Part shown: positions 23,700 through 35,872 of the stretch, piece by piece
Numbering within the stretch: position 1 is the stretch's first letter
Layout of the letters: each line of letters opens with the position of its first letter
Source: Posidonia oceanica
Taxonomy: Eukaryota; Streptophyta; Magnoliopsida; Alismatales; Posidoniaceae
Length of the DNA: 64,000 nucleotides
Reading direction: 5' to 3'
Assembly (NCBI GenBank): GCA_037176725.1
Contig: JAZBRS010000057.1
Location: 85,829,501-85,893,500 of the forward strand
The notes under the pieces: generated by a model
Seen by the model: only the letters and a program-made list of their open reading frames with translations
Database searches by the model: none
Told to the model about the DNA's origin: nothing
Made by a program: the position numbers and the translations under genes

Positions 23700-25844
23700 A
23701 CTTTACTGGCTTGGCGTCTGGATTCAAGGGCAGGTTATGCACCACTATTTCGACATCGAGGCCAACCATGTCTTCATAGCTCTAGGCGAAGACATCTGCA
23801 TACTCCCTCAAGAATGCAATGAATTCTGCTCTAGCCTGGGGCGATAGTTGGGCTTTGATGCGAACCTCTCTGGCCTCTTCGGCTGTGCTGATGTTGACAA
23901 CCTCCGTCTCCTCTTCGACATGGAGGTTGGGGCCTTTTGGATCGACATCATAGGCCTCGAACTTAGGCGATGGTTCATCATTCTTATCCTCGCCTGTATC
24001 ATCCTCCTCTCCGTATGCAATGAGTTCCGAGAGGATCTCCTTCTCAAAGGTGGGGTCTGTTATATCAAAGGAGTGTATATGTTCCGTTTCTTGGCCCTAG
24101 TGATGCTTCAGGATGGTCACGCTCACCCGAGTGTTTCTGTATCCTCGGTGGGTGACCTCTGTCCTGGCAGCTTCCTCTGCCCGCCCTGCTGTTGCTGGCT
24201 CTACTGACCCTGCTGAATCTACCATTGGCTCTGCCGACTCTGCTACCGCCTGTATTGCTGATGCTCCTTCCTCTGTGTTTTCTGTTGCACTTGTGGAGGG
24301 TATATCAGACTGGCGGCTGATCAGGGTATTGCCGCTTGCTGCACTGTCTGAGTGGGGCATGTGCTGCACCGACCACCTAAACCCGCCTTGCCGTTGCAAA
24401 GTGATTAGCTCATCCAGTCTAGTGGGGGCCACTATTGCTGGATCTTCTTCTATGACCATGATAGAGGCATGGTCCTTCTACGAGGAGGGATCCATAGCCA
24501 TGGCTTTCCCTTTCCTTACCGCTTGGTACTCTGCATGGTCCTCTGCCAGCGACATGAGCTGTTCCTGGAACAGTAGCTCTAAGTCTCCCATCCACGAGTC
24601 GACCTGGGCCTTTGCTGCCACTCCTTCCTCCTCATCCGAGGGTGAGTCGACGTAGTAGGCGCCGGTTGCCCCTGGCTCTGGCCCGGCTGCTAAATGCACC
24701 ACTGCTCTGGGTGCTTGCTCTAGTTGGCCTGTGGGCATGGCTAATTGCAGCGGCCTCGTGATCAGAGATCCAAACAGAGTGGTCAGCAGTGCCGCCGATG
24801 GGTGTGCTGCCAAAGTCACTGCTGCAGTTGGAGGGAAGGGAAAGCCGTTCTTCTAGAGGACTGATGACTGGGAGGTTGTGCTGCTCGACAGGGCCTCTGT
24901 ACTTGGTGGTGATGGTGACTACACGGCCTTTGACGCCATGAGGGCCTGCCACAAGGCTTGATGTCCTGAGGCAGGAGGATGTGTGGCTGACTAAGCCGGC
25001 GATGTTGCTTGTGATGCGGCTGCTGAAGCGGACCGAGTCGCACTGTTAGCTGAACTGAGTGATTGACCCGCTAGAGAGGGTGGTAGTTGTATTGACGCGA
25101 CTGCGGCCATGGGCAGACTGGTTAACTGCGCCTGAGCTGGTGTCCCTGACTTCAGAGCTGCTGCTGCTGATATCGGTGATGCTGACGAGACTGCAGAAAC
25201 ATGAGAGACTGTCAATCTTGCCATGGGGCCTGCCAAATCCGCTGCCTTATCTGTGGAGAGAAGGGCCAGACACATTGACCGGTATGTTGCCGTGCCGAGC
25301 TAGATCTCACTGCATGTCTGGGCTGCCCCTACTGTGCCAGACTACTCCTCATCCGAGTAGTAGTCCTCAATGCAGACTCATTCTTCCATCGGTAGCGAAG
25401 GGCTCTGGCACGGCTCCGGTTGCGCTATGGCTTGACCACCGCCTGGACCCAGGGTACCTGCACTGGTGAAGTTAGTGAGGTCTTGGGGAATGATCATCTG
25501 CAGATTCTTTGGCTGTGGGAGTCTGTCCTTATCGGCCTGCGGGTCGTATCCAAGACCCTCGTTGTCTCTTCGCTCCTCTACCACGATCGGCTCAGCGATT
25601 CCCTGGCCGTGTCGCCCAAGCGGCGTCCCCTTGACGTAACTCCACCTGTGACAGACGTTTTTGACCATCCAGAAAGGATTATTGTGAACAGCCAAGGAGT
25701 TGACACGTTCAAGATCAGGAATAAATTTAACCGGCTCGCACCGGTTGACACGGTATAAAGCATCTGAAAGCTCAAGGTCAAAGGAGACAGTCTGTGAAGA
25801 GACAGAGGAAACCACCTCGATCCGCTCATTCTCAAAATTCTTCG
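23700..25844 (-). pseudogene. G-patch-like segment and protease-RT linker, element L
   Basis: Downstream of the protease lies a segment with LGRHGQGIAEPI...RRDNEGLGYDPQ (about 25530-25630), a glycine pattern like the G-patch segments that follow some retroviral and plant retrotransposon proteases. Next comes an acidic CIEDYYSDEE patch and a long Ala/Ser/Pro-rich linker up to about 24100, then the sequence leading into RT. Element R has the same layout at 57690-59847. Stops and frame changes are frequent; the open stretch 25378-25848 is out of frame with the protease because of a one-base loss near 25930. Confidence 0.65.
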
Positions 25845-27404
25845 TCATGACGATGATGACATCGTCACCTCGGCGAAACTTGATCGTGCGATGGAGGATC
25901 GAGGGGATGACCTGATGCTTGTGGAGCCAAGGCGCCCAAGCAGAAAATTGAAATTAGGCTCGAAGTCGATGACGTAGAATTCCACATCGAATGTGACTGG
26001 GCCAATGATGAGAGGAATAATCAAAATCCCTAGAGCGTCATGGTGGGTGTTATCAAAAGCTGTCATTCCCTTTATTGCTGGCGTGATATCCTCAGCTTTG
26101 AATCCGAGCTTTGTTGCTGTACGCAAGGGACAGACATTAAGGCCTGACCTGTTATCGACCAGCGCAAGGGGAATGTAGAAGTTTTTGAATTGTACCGTGA
26201 CGAACAAGGGTTGATTGTGATTAATCCCCACCAGAGGTAGCTCATCACTTGTGAAAGAGATGACCTGGGGCTCCACAATCATCCCTACCATGCTTTCCAA
26301 GGCTGCAGGTTCAATAGTTTGGGACACATGGGTAACTTGGAACATGCGAAGAAAAGCCTCGCGGTGTTCGGCGGATGTGTGTATCAGGTCCCAAATAGAA
26401 ATATCGGCTCTAACCTTCTTTAGCTGGGAAGTGATGTTAGCCTTGGGTTGGCCTTTTCTGGTGGTAGGAGATGGGGTTTTGGAAGCAGGCTCTGATGTGG
26501 TGGGTACAGGGGGTTGGCCTGATGGAGGTACTGCAGGTTCTGGACGGCCAGGCCTAACCGCCAGTGCTGGAGGCTTGTAGACCCTCGCCGATCGCGTCAC
26601 TTCCACACACATTTCTGTGGCGTAGCTGTAGGGTATGCGATGGGTGTCCCGGTTTAGGTTGATAACCACGGGAGCATGTGTTACAAGCACAAGAGGGGCA
26701 GTAGGGGTGTTTGTTGGTTGAAAGGGAGATGGATGAGGTTGTTGGGAAGGTAAGGCAGGTGGAGGCTGAGGCCTAGCTAACAGGTGGACAGGGGATCCTA
26801 GCTGAGGCCTACCTGGGAGGTGTACAAGGGATCCTGGCTGAGACATACCTACATGGTGCACAGGGGCTCGAGCCTGAGGAAGCATGGTGGGCGGTGCGGA
26901 AGAGCGCTCCGGCCTGGCGTGCGGTCGGATCATATGAACACTCGACTCAGAGCTGGTGACGGCCGCAAGGTAAAGAGAGACTGGAAAAGGCTCAGAAATG
27001 TCATGGATGAGCTCAGAGAGGTCTACCACAGAGGTGGCAGACCCGGAGGGGAAAAGAGAGTGAATTCCCGAGGTTCCCGTGCCTCCCGGATAAGAGTGCT
27101 CCGGCAGAGGTTGGCGGACGATGCTGGCAAGGGAAGATGCTGAAGCTAATGCAGGGGCTGATGCAGAGGGAGGTGCAGAAGTGGAAGCCTCGTGCGTGTC
27201 GATCACAATCGTTCCCAATTCGATCAGGTCCTGAATAGCATTCCGCAGGGTAAAGCAACTATCCGTCGAATGCCCGGTATTCCGATGGAAGTTGCAGAAG
27301 AGATTCGCCTTATGCCAATGCAAAAGTGGGTTTGGCAGTGGGCGAATCTCCGGAAAGCTCAAGAGCGACGCAACCTTAGGAAGGACGGTACTCAGCGGTT
27401 CCAC
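25845..27404 (-). pseudogene. Gag nucleocapsid-like motif, spacer and aspartic protease, element L
   Basis: This is the longest open stretch of element L, 519 codons. Near its start is a knuckle-like CNFHRNTGHSTDSC (about residues 37-50), then a Pro/Ala-rich spacer, then the retropepsin-like protease (about 395-515) with LALVDNRSGLNVCP, GILIIPLIIGP, and FNFLLGR where the family has LLG-x-PW. The catalytic triplet, DNG in element R, is DNR here, so activity is doubtful. Near 25930 GGCGCCC replaces GGGCACCC of element R, losing one base and shifting the frame. Confidence 0.8.
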
Positions 27405-29118
27405 CAGTGGGGCGAACTTTCACCGATCTGAGAGAGACCATCTCTGCCTTTGGTATTGTCCTTGCCGGGCCGGTGGGGCAGAATAGACCGACCGAGCGGT
27501 GGTGGTGATCTGTGGTGTGGGGGGTGTTCTAGGTGTAGGTGCGTAAATCATCTGAGTAGGGGCAGGCCGAGACGCCAGATGAACAAGCGCAGCAGGAGAG
27601 TTGACGTATGCAATAGCAGTCTTCAGAGAATCCTTCTTCCTAGGGCTGCTGCTGCTGCTATTGTTGATGGTGGTGGTGGTGGTGGTGCTATTGTTGCTGG
27701 CGAAGGCTTGCTTGGCGAACGCAGAGAGTGCGGTGAAGTTGCCACTCCGCAACGAACTCTCCACGTGAGCACCAGCTCAGATGAGCGCAACAAAGGTTGT
27801 GACGGGTTGGATGCTAAGTAGAGCCCTGGTAGATGGCTGCGCCCCTTTGATTAGGATCTCGATAGGCTCCTCATCAGAGGGTCTATCTCCAACCTGTGAA
27901 GTAAGGGCGCACCAGCGGTTGACATACTCCCCGAACGGCTCGCCAGGATTCTGCTTGGTTGCGACCAGGTCCGCGTGCTTTGGGACTAGGTCGAGGTTGA
28001 AGGAGTATTGTTCCAGGAACGCCTGGCTTAGGTCGTTCCAAGTCTTGATGGCGGTCATGTCAAGCGATGTGAACCACTTGAAGGCCGGGCCCGTCAGACT
28101 TTTCTGGAACAAGCGGATCAGCAACCTCTCGTCAGCTTGAAGCAGAGCGAGATCACTACAGTACGCCTTCAGATGGGCTATGGGGCAGCCCCTACCATTG
28201 TATTTTCAAATTCCGAGATTTTGAATTTCGATGGGAGCCTTTGGAAAGTAGCAAAGGTTCCTGAATTGGTAGGAGCGGTGATCAGTACTTTGCACTAGAC
28301 GTAGTGCTTTCTCCAGAATGTCCATCCTGTTATTGATGGGGTTTGGATTAGCTGCCAAAGGAGATGGTGCATCAAGGGTAGGGGCCACGTATGCCGATTG
28401 GGTCGCACTGAGGTGCTCCTTCGGATCCACCATCGCTTCGCCTAGTGATGTGATGGGATGGCCGGCGTACCTGTGTGTGGGTGTTGTGTAAGAGGGGATG
28501 CATGCTGAAGTGTGATCCTGATGCAAAGGAGGTGGATAAATAACATGCTGTGCAGTGGGTGTAGAGTGCTGCAGCAATAGTGGCCGCGATGGGCCTGTGG
28601 GATACTGTGCTCCAACCAGCCCGAAGGACTGGCTACCAGGTGGCAGAGGTGCATGCTGTGCATAGTGCTGTGCAGATGCAGGAGGCGGAAATCGTGCCCC
28701 CATTGCCAGAGCAGTGAGTAGCTAGGGCGATGGTCCAAGCGAAGGTGCAGAGGGGCTGGTATGATGTGCAGGAGTAGGCTGTAGGGGAACCTCAGGAGCA
28801 GCAGGAATGAAAGATGGGCGAACTGATAGAGCCATGCCCTGCAGCCTATGGGCAAGCTCCATTAGGTGCTAGTACTACATGTCAGGCATCCCGTCAATGG
28901 GAATGCTGAGGTGCAGTACCGGCAAGGGACCAAATTCAAGAGGCTGGGACACAGACTGTCCAGGAGATGGGCAATCTATGGAAAGGGTCACTGTAGCAGG
29001 AGGGGTGTCGAGAGTGACATAGCCCTGGGAAGGAGGGGTCAGAGGTGCCTCCGGAGCACGAGTTGAGGTCATCAAGATGGGCTCGGTGACCGGATCCGGA
29101 GGGGCATGGGTCTGCCAA
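27405..29118 (-). pseudogene. Gag amino-terminal part and capsid-like core, element L
   Basis: The capsid-like gag core (about 27780-28130) reads LFQKSLTGPAFKWFTSLD, FLEQYSFNLDLVPKHADL and FGEYVNRWCAL, the pattern of the plant retrotransposon gag family. A Pro/Gln-rich N-terminal half (28206-28855) precedes it and a Thr/Ser/Asn-rich tract (27650-27705) follows. TGA stops occur at 27777-27779 and near 27420. Frame changes flank 28215, where element R has an extra A. Element R lacks this core through a deletion. Confidence 0.75.
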
Positions 29119-30377
29119 TGCCCCGTACTATACTAGGGTGCCCTAGGTGACAGAGGGGGAAACCCTGGTGTCACAAGGGGCATAGAGGGAGTGGAAGTGA
29201 GAGTCGGAGAGACTGAAGCGGAAATACCCTCCGAGACAACAGTATGTAGAGGTTCAATGGTGCACTAGGCCATTGCTGATCGAGAATGAGTTAAAATAGG
29301 ACTGCGACGAGAAGAGAAAGGATGAGTCTTAGGAGGAGCTATCGTCGCGAAAGCGGATAGCTCAGAAAAGGAAGGTCGAGAGCAAGTGTTTCAGCAAGGG
29401 TGTCAGTAAGAGGAAAGACTTGAGCTCCAGCTAGGGAACTCGCTCACTAACCTCTGTTCGACACAACACAAACAGAAACAAGGTTTCGAACCTGAAAATG
29501 AAATGTAAATGCATTTAATTATGGCATGAATGACATGTATGCTCTCTAGCATGCTCTCTCTCACCAATCTAGTGTATCCTAGTAGGTAGTCTACTTCGGA
29601 CACTCATGGGTGTACGGGTCACCGACTCAGGTCAGAAAAAGTAGGTCCCACATCTAAATCTTGGCCGAGGCTCAGGCAGTGACTGGGTGGTGCTTTAGGA
29701 GCCTCAGCCCTACCAATAGCATGGGTTGTACCCTCTACTAACACCGACGTGACCCTAGACAAGGGAGGATAGACCGACCAACTTGCGCCAAGCCAAAGCG
29801 ATGGAGCAAGAGACCGGGACTATCCTTCTCAAACATTAGGTGGACTCAAATGAGAAGATGCATGCCCTATATGATGCTTCATACAAATGATTAAAATCTT
29901 TTATCTTGCACATTTTATTAACCCAAGGGGGTGCAGGTGTGTTGATGGCTCTAGTTGTGCCTAGAACTTATTTTTACTTGCCATTTTGAGTTAGCCATGG
30001 GGGAAGCAATCAGTCTCTAATTGTCCGTAGGCTTAATGCAAAAGGGGAATAAAATCACCCAGACATGGCAAGCAAACAACAAACATCACTGCAAAAGGCA
30101 TGCTCATGGTATGTGCTAGTGTTGTGGACATGCTTAGTGAAAATGAAAATCAATCAGCACATCAAAAGGCATATGGAGGCATGGCATATTTGTGTAAAAT
30201 AAACCAAGCATCAGACAAAAGGCATGGATTAAAGCAATAATCATGTAAGCATGGTAATCGAATGCTAAAATAAGGAAAGTGCATGAATTAAAGCAATGGA
30301 TAAGCAGATAAAGTAATTAAATGCTGAGATAAGCAATGAGTAAAGCATAATGCGGTAAGCAAACAAGGCAACAGGTG
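29119..30377 (-). other. Element L 5' leader (noncoding)
   Basis: Untranslated leader homologous to 62521-63560 of element R. The aligned part includes the segments around TGTCCGTAGGCTTAATGC and GTTGTGGACATGC. No primer site is found at the LTR edge: 30340-30377 reads TAAGCAAACAAGGCAACAGG where element R has about 100 further bases ending in the primer site. No conserved open frame. Confidence 0.6.
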
Positions 30378-33300
30378 TGTAGTAATTCTGAAATTTGGAT
30401 CGTCCATGCACGATACCAAAGCTCGCGTGCACCGATCGGAACTAGGGTCACTATATGTGGGTGAATCAGAGGAGGAAACTCGACTCAAAAGACACCAAAA
30501 ACAGGGACGAAATCAAAGGGAAAAGGAAAGAAAGGGAGTTGCCACCTAATTTTATTAAAACCAGAAAAAACTAGGAAAAACGGGTAAAGAAGATACAAGG
30601 AAAGCTAAATGCAATTAGAAAGCATGCAAAAGCAATACAAATGCGCAACACAAGGTCGATGCGGCCCAGAGAAGGGTAAGGACTCCTGTTACGTGCGGGG
30701 AAGGTGTTAGGCACCCTTGACACGCCCGAGGAATCGGTCTTTCTAGGCATTCTCGCTCGCAAATGCAGAAATGTCGACAATTGCTAGCCTTTTACTGTAC
30801 GCCCCAGGGCGATAGATGCAATGCATGTCTAATGCTTTAAATGCCTAAGTACTTGAATGTTATGCATGGGGAATTAAACGTGCAACCTATAGGCTCAGCA
30901 ACGCTACTAGGGTTCCGAACGGGCAAGCCTTGGTTCGTAAGAACACCTAGGCAGTAAGCATCACTGCCCTAATGCAAATGCAGGCAATAAAACAAAACAG
31001 CGAGGAAAACCATGCAATGCAAGCGACATGCAAAAGATAAAGCAAAAGCAGGCGCGGAAAATGGTGCAATGCGGGTGATATGCAAAGGAAAACAAACGCA
31101 GACGTGCAAAATGGTGCAAACAATGCGAATACGGTGCGGAAAACGATGCAAAAGCAGTGTAGAAAACAAGGCAAGCAATGCGAAGGCGGTGTGGAAAATG
31201 AGGCAAGCAAGCGACATGCAAATGAAGGTGCGAAAAACGGTGCAAATGCGAAAAGAAAGAGGCACAGAAAATGATGCAAAAGCGACATGCAAACGAAGGC
31301 GCGAAAAATGGTGCAAATGCGAAACGAAAGCGGCACAGAAAATGATGCAAAAGTAGCATGGAAAATGATGCAAGTGATGCGAAGGCAGCATGGAAAATGA
31401 GGCAAGAAGCGGTATGCAAAGGAAGGTGCGAAAAGCAGTGCAATGCAATATGCAAAAACGATACGGAAAACGGTGTAGATGCAATGTGCAGAAGAAGACG
31501 TGGAAAACGAGGCGAGCAAAGGAGGACAACGGCCACTGAGTGGCCTGCAGAGGAGGTCGCCGGCTTTCTGGGCAGCTAGGCTGGCCACCTGTAGCACAGG
31601 CGGCAGCTCAGGTCGCCCGCAAAGGCGGCGGCCAGGCCCTACAGATTCTAGACAGTAGCTTCGTCGCCCCGGCAAGGCTAGCAAACTCGCCTAAAATCGG
31701 AAAGTGAATGCATGACAGTGTAGAGGACGTGCCAAGGAACAAAACTGCGCAAAAAGAACACAAAACGGCCGCAACGCAAGGCGGCAAAACAGTGGCTGAG
31801 GGGTTGCCTGAAGTAAGGGCCTAGCCACCGGTCAGAGAGGCGGCTGTGCAAGCCAACTTCCAAACAGGCAGCAGCCATTACTGCAAGCTTCTTGAGCAGC
31901 AAGCTTCAATAGAGGAAAAACCTATGCAAATGATTTAAAAACATGCAAATGATGGTATGCAAATAAAGAGGGCATATCAGAGAGTGCATGTAGGCTATCA
32001 GATGGGAAAATGGATGCATGGGTTGCCAGTTATGGCGGCCCAAAGATGGCCGAAAAAACTACCGGAGTTGCAGGTGAGTCGCCGCCCTAGGCGGCGGCTC
32101 AGTTTGCAACTCCATGTTCCCGACAGCCACTTTCAAGGCCAGATCTGGAACCCATGCGACATGATTTTTGAAAATGAAACATGCAATCCTGCAGAGAAAA
32201 CATCCACGAACATAATGAAGCTAAAAGCAAGCCAAACGGGGGTCTGGGCAACGAGGCATGCCGGCGCAAAGTCAGGCCGATGGTCTGCTGAGTTGCTATC
32301 AGTCACCCCTGGGAGAGGCAGTTGGGACTGCAAACCAACTGACTGGACAGCCGACTTTGGAGCCGAGCCCTGCCCTCGACACATCAACAAACAGAGATGC
32401 AAATATACAATCATAAAGAGTAAACATCCACGCATGCATAGCAACAAACCGAAGGAGAAACGGTGGCTTCTGCCGCCGGGGAGGTCGGCCCAAAGTCAGG
32501 TCGACGACAGCTGCACCCTGCGTCTGGTCGTTGCCCTAGGCGGTGCCCCGACCTCGAAGTCCTGCGGACTTCGTCGGTGAGCTGCGCTCTCCACGCGATG
32601 GGAAAAGGTCCGCCGATGATCGGGGAATGTCTGCGACATTCCCCTGGTCCCAACCATGCCTTTGGCTTGGTGCGAGAAGGACCGGATTGGTACACCCACC
32701 TCCGCCCAATTTGCACCTCCGTGACTGCCAGATGCTGGTCGCTTGCGCGGCCAACGGCCTGGAGGCTAGGCTAGGAAGCTCCGTGGCATTGGGGCGGAGG
32801 GCAGGAGGTGCATGCCGGATGCGGAGAGGGGCCAACGCCCCTTTTCCAACCTCGAATGAGGCTCGCCGGAGATGCAAAGCCACCACGGCCGCTAGGGCGG
32901 CCGAGGGCATGAAAGGAAGTGTTGCCACCATGGCTGCGTGGGGAGGAGGTCCGAGAACATTCCCAGACCCTTAGAAGCTAGTTGGGATCAGAGATCCTAC
33001 CTCAAATCACTCGCCAGAGTTGCGGCCAAGGAGGTGGAAGATGCTGCACTGCTGCGACTTTGGAGGCGAACGGCGGGCGGAGGAGGACGCATCGGAGCTC
33101 ACAGAAGGTTGGGTTCTACTCTCTAGTTATTTAGGAACACCAGGGAACTCTTGGCTCTCTCTTGCGGTTGCTGGATTACAATTGCGGATCGATCAAAGGT
33201 TGCTATGTGCGATGATTTTGTTCAAAAAAGGAGAGAGAAGGGCGGAGGTGATGGCTGGCAGAGGCAGTGGCAGGGAGCTCTGTGAGGGGCTGTGAGGGCG

Positions 33301-33852
33301 TGGAAGGCGAGGCTCGTCAGAGGCAGTGGCAGGGAGGACGACGGGGTCGTTGATGGCAGGTGGTGGCAGGAGAAATCGGCGAAGTGGCAGTGAGACGCTC
33401 TGTCTGCAGAAAGCACTCCGGCGAGCGACGGAGACCGATGGTAGGGAGTTACTCGCTTTGGCACGTAGTGCTTGGCCGTAGCGGCGAGTAACTCTAGAGG
33501 GGACGGGCGTGGAAGGCCGCGATGACTGACGGTGGCCGCGTGAGCAAGCTTGCTCAGTCTGTAATTTACAGTCTTAGTCGCCTGTTGCCCTGACAACTAA
33601 TCCAGTCGCTGCTTGGGAGTGCGAGAAACATTAGTTGCCTGTGCAAGAGGCGCCTAACACTGTAAGTCAGAGACCAAGCTGCCAAAGGGCTTGGGCTTAG
33701 GTAATGGTTGTAATAATGAAATGGGCTTGGGTTTTGGGTGGCTTTCGGTTAGGTTTGGGTTAGGTTTGGGAGTTGGATTCCGCAATGCCCTCCTTTGAGC
33801 CAACCTCCAGCAAACTTCCACTTGCAATGCCTGTCAAAACGGGGTGTCTACA
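30378..33852 (-). mobile_element. LTR M, shared by elements L and R (3.5 kb)
   Basis: A minus-strand LTR of 3475 bp starts at 33852 (TGTAGACACCCCG) and ends at 30378 (…AATTACTACA). Its 30378 end matches the LTR end at 63683 next to R's primer site. On its right lies R's 3' untranslated sequence; on its left lies L's leader. It therefore acts as R's 3' LTR and L's 5' LTR. Over the 318 bp visible at 63683-64000, about 30 differences are counted by eye. It contains TGCAAA/CGGAAAA-rich short repeats (30980-31510), GC-rich stretches (31500-33550) and the conserved GGTGTTAGGCACC block at about 30705. Long minus frames at 30947-31684 arise from the short repeats. Confidence 0.82.
30975..31515. repeat. 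Degenerate short tandem repeats in LTR M
   Basis: Irregular repeats of GGAAAATGGTGCAAATGCG and GCGACATGCAAA type, about 25-45 bp apart, fill this segment. They occupy the same LTR position as the 91-bp repeats in LTR A and the TTGCACCG repeats in the solo LTRs. They create spurious overlapping open frames on both strands. Confidence 0.75.
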
Positions 33853-34379
33853 GATGCCCATCCCTGAGCAAGGTCAAGCGAAGTGAGACCGTGGCTCAGG
33901 GTAGACAAGACACCCCACCTGACAATGGCGAGAGTGCAGAGGCTATAGGCGTGAGTCACTTACCCGGTGGATGCACTGGAAATCATGACTCATTGCCGCG
34001 ATGCGAGATGCAGATGCAGATGCGAATGCTGATGCAATGCATGCTAATGTGATCATCTACCACACAATGCTATGTTGAAGGGATGCATTGCTGATGCAAA
34101 AGGATGCTAAGAAGGCCGCAATGCAATGCGGAAATTTGGCAGTTAAACCAAACTTGCGCAAAAGGGGCGCCAGACAAGACTAACGGGCTTGACGTCTGGG
34201 CAGTTGGGGCTACTAGCATGAAGAGGGGCAAGCGGGTCGGCAGAAGCTGCGTGGAGGGGCATAAACCCGAAACATGCATGAGAAGAGGGGTATCCCCTCC
34301 TGCCGAACCGGAAAGCAAACAAAAACAAAAGGAAAAACAAAAGCAAAGCTGATCCTCACGCGAGGAACAGCAAAAGACT
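33853..34379 (-). other. Element R 3' untranslated segment next to LTR M
   Basis: Homologous to 4326-4900 of element A. It starts with the putative polypurine tract (AGGGATGGG, minus strand) and includes CAGAC..GTCTG and GGCAG-TTGGGG-CTACT stem candidates at about 34171-34214. No gene is seen. Confidence 0.6.
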
Positions 34380-35500
34380 TTATGCACACGGAGTCGAACA
34401 AAAGCTTGTCCATGCCTAAGGAAGCAAGCGGGCCTATCCTCGCATGAGGAAGTAGGCAGGGGACTTCGTCCGTACGGAGCGAAGCCACCAGAGGGGTGCT
34501 TGTCCTCTCCCAAGGAAGCAAGCGGGCTTGTCCTTGCCCGAGGAAGCAAGCAGGCGGGACTCCGTCCATACAGAGCGGAGTCACGTGGAAGGAAAGAAGA
34601 AAGAGGCTTGTCCTCGCCCGAGGAAGCAAGCAGGCGGGACTCCATCCATGCGGAGTGGAGTCGCACGAAAAGATAGAAGGTTTGTCCTCACCCGAGGAAG
34701 CAAGTAGGAGGGGAAGAAGAAAGAGGCTTGTCCTCGCCTGAGGAAGCAAGCAGGCGGGACTCCGTCCGCGCGGAGCGAAGTCACGCGAAAAGAAAAAAGG
34801 CTTGTCCTTGCCTGAGGAAGCAAGCAGGAGGGGAAGAAGAAAGAGGCTTGTCCTCGCCCGAGGAAGCAAGCGGGCCTGTCCTCGCACAAGGAAGCAGGCG
34901 GGGGACTTCGTCTGCACGGAGCGAAGCCGCCAGAGGGGTGCTTGTCCTCGCCCAAGGAAGCAAGCGGGCTTGTCCTTGCACGAGGAAGCAGGCAGGGGAC
35001 ACCGTGCACCAAACGGGGTCACCCAAATAATAAAGGGAAAAAGGAGGCTTGTCCTCGCACGAGGAAGCAAGCATGGGTTCCGTACGGACAGAACCGAGCA
35101 AAGGCTTGTCCTCGCACGAGGAAGCAAGCGGGGGACTCCGTGCAGACGGAGTCGAAGGGGCTTGTCCTCGCCTGAGGAAGCAAGCGAGCCTGACCTCGCA
35201 CGAGGAAACAGGCAGGGGACTTCGTTCGCACCAAACGGAGTCACCCAGGGGGGACTCGTCCTCGCACGAGGAAACAAGCAGGCTGATCCTCGCATAAGGA
35301 AATAGACAGGAGGTTCCATTCGCACCAAATGGGGTCTCCCAAAAGGGGGCTTGTCCTCGACCGAGGAAGCAAGCGGGCCTGACCTCACACGAGGAAACAG
35401 GCAAGGGGACTTCGTTCGTACCAAACGAGGTCGCCAAGGGGTGCTTGTCCTCGCTTGAAGAAGCAAGCGGGGCCTAACCTCGCACAAGGAAACAGGTGGG
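34380..35500 (-). repeat. Tandem array of about 93-bp triple-hairpin units, left part
   Basis: Each full unit carries three imperfect inverted repeats: CTTG-TCCTCG-CA-CGAGGA-AG-CAAG, CCTG-A-CCTCG-CA-CGAGG-AAA-CAGG, and ACTTCG-TCCG-CA-CGGA-G-CGAAGT. All have CGCACG at the tip and an unpaired purine bulge on the 3' side. Units vary in length and some lack one hairpin. The copia element is inserted at 35500/35501; the array resumes at 44897. A frame without stops crosses this part on the minus strand from 35500 to 34213, but it is low complexity. Confidence 0.92.
35496..35500. repeat. Target site duplication of the copia element, left (GTGGG)
   Basis: GTGGG precedes the copia element and GCGGG follows at 44897-44901, one mismatch in five. 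Uninterrupted array units read AACAGGTGGGGACTTCG, confirming the insertion point. Confidence 0.8.
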
Positions 35501-35872
35501 TGTTGAAAAATATCTATGATTTTTGATGATAACAAATTGATATTACTTGAGATTATTATTCAGTTGATTTTTAAGATAGGTGGATTATCTGAGAAAAGTC
35601 AATCATTGAAGAATATCAAGTATAGCATGGAATGCAGAAGAAATTTCTACATCAGAGACTACACAAGGACAAGAAGAGAGATCAAGTCAAAAATGTGTTT
35701 ATGTTGTAATTTTGTATATTTCTTTATCAGTATACTTTAAGAAAGGATGTAACGGATCTCCAAGAAAATCCCAAAAACAGTTGGGATATCACCCTCACCT
35801 AAACCTGGGGACTACACTTAGAAAAACCTCAAAGTTTAGAAGTTGGGTTAGAAACGGAAAACCAATTTTCAC

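Larger units (their letters stand above)
22075..30377 (-). mobile_element. Element L: decayed Tat-type Ty3/gypsy interior
   Basis: Minus-strand remains of a gag-PR-RT-RNaseH-aRNaseH polyprotein, with LTR M on its upstream side. It stops at 22075, inside the second RNase H, where the LTR of element A begins. Integrase and 3' LTR should lie beyond A, outside the window. Element R (56515-62520 plus 48428-50754) is a full-length homolog. No primer site is found next to LTR M at 30377, unlike element R at 63661. Confidence 0.88.

Noticed and set aside
30947..31684. 245-codon minus-strand frame and its overlapping partners
   Set aside because: Phe/Cys/His-rich low-complexity translation of short tandem repeats in LTR M, with similar frames in neighbouring phases.
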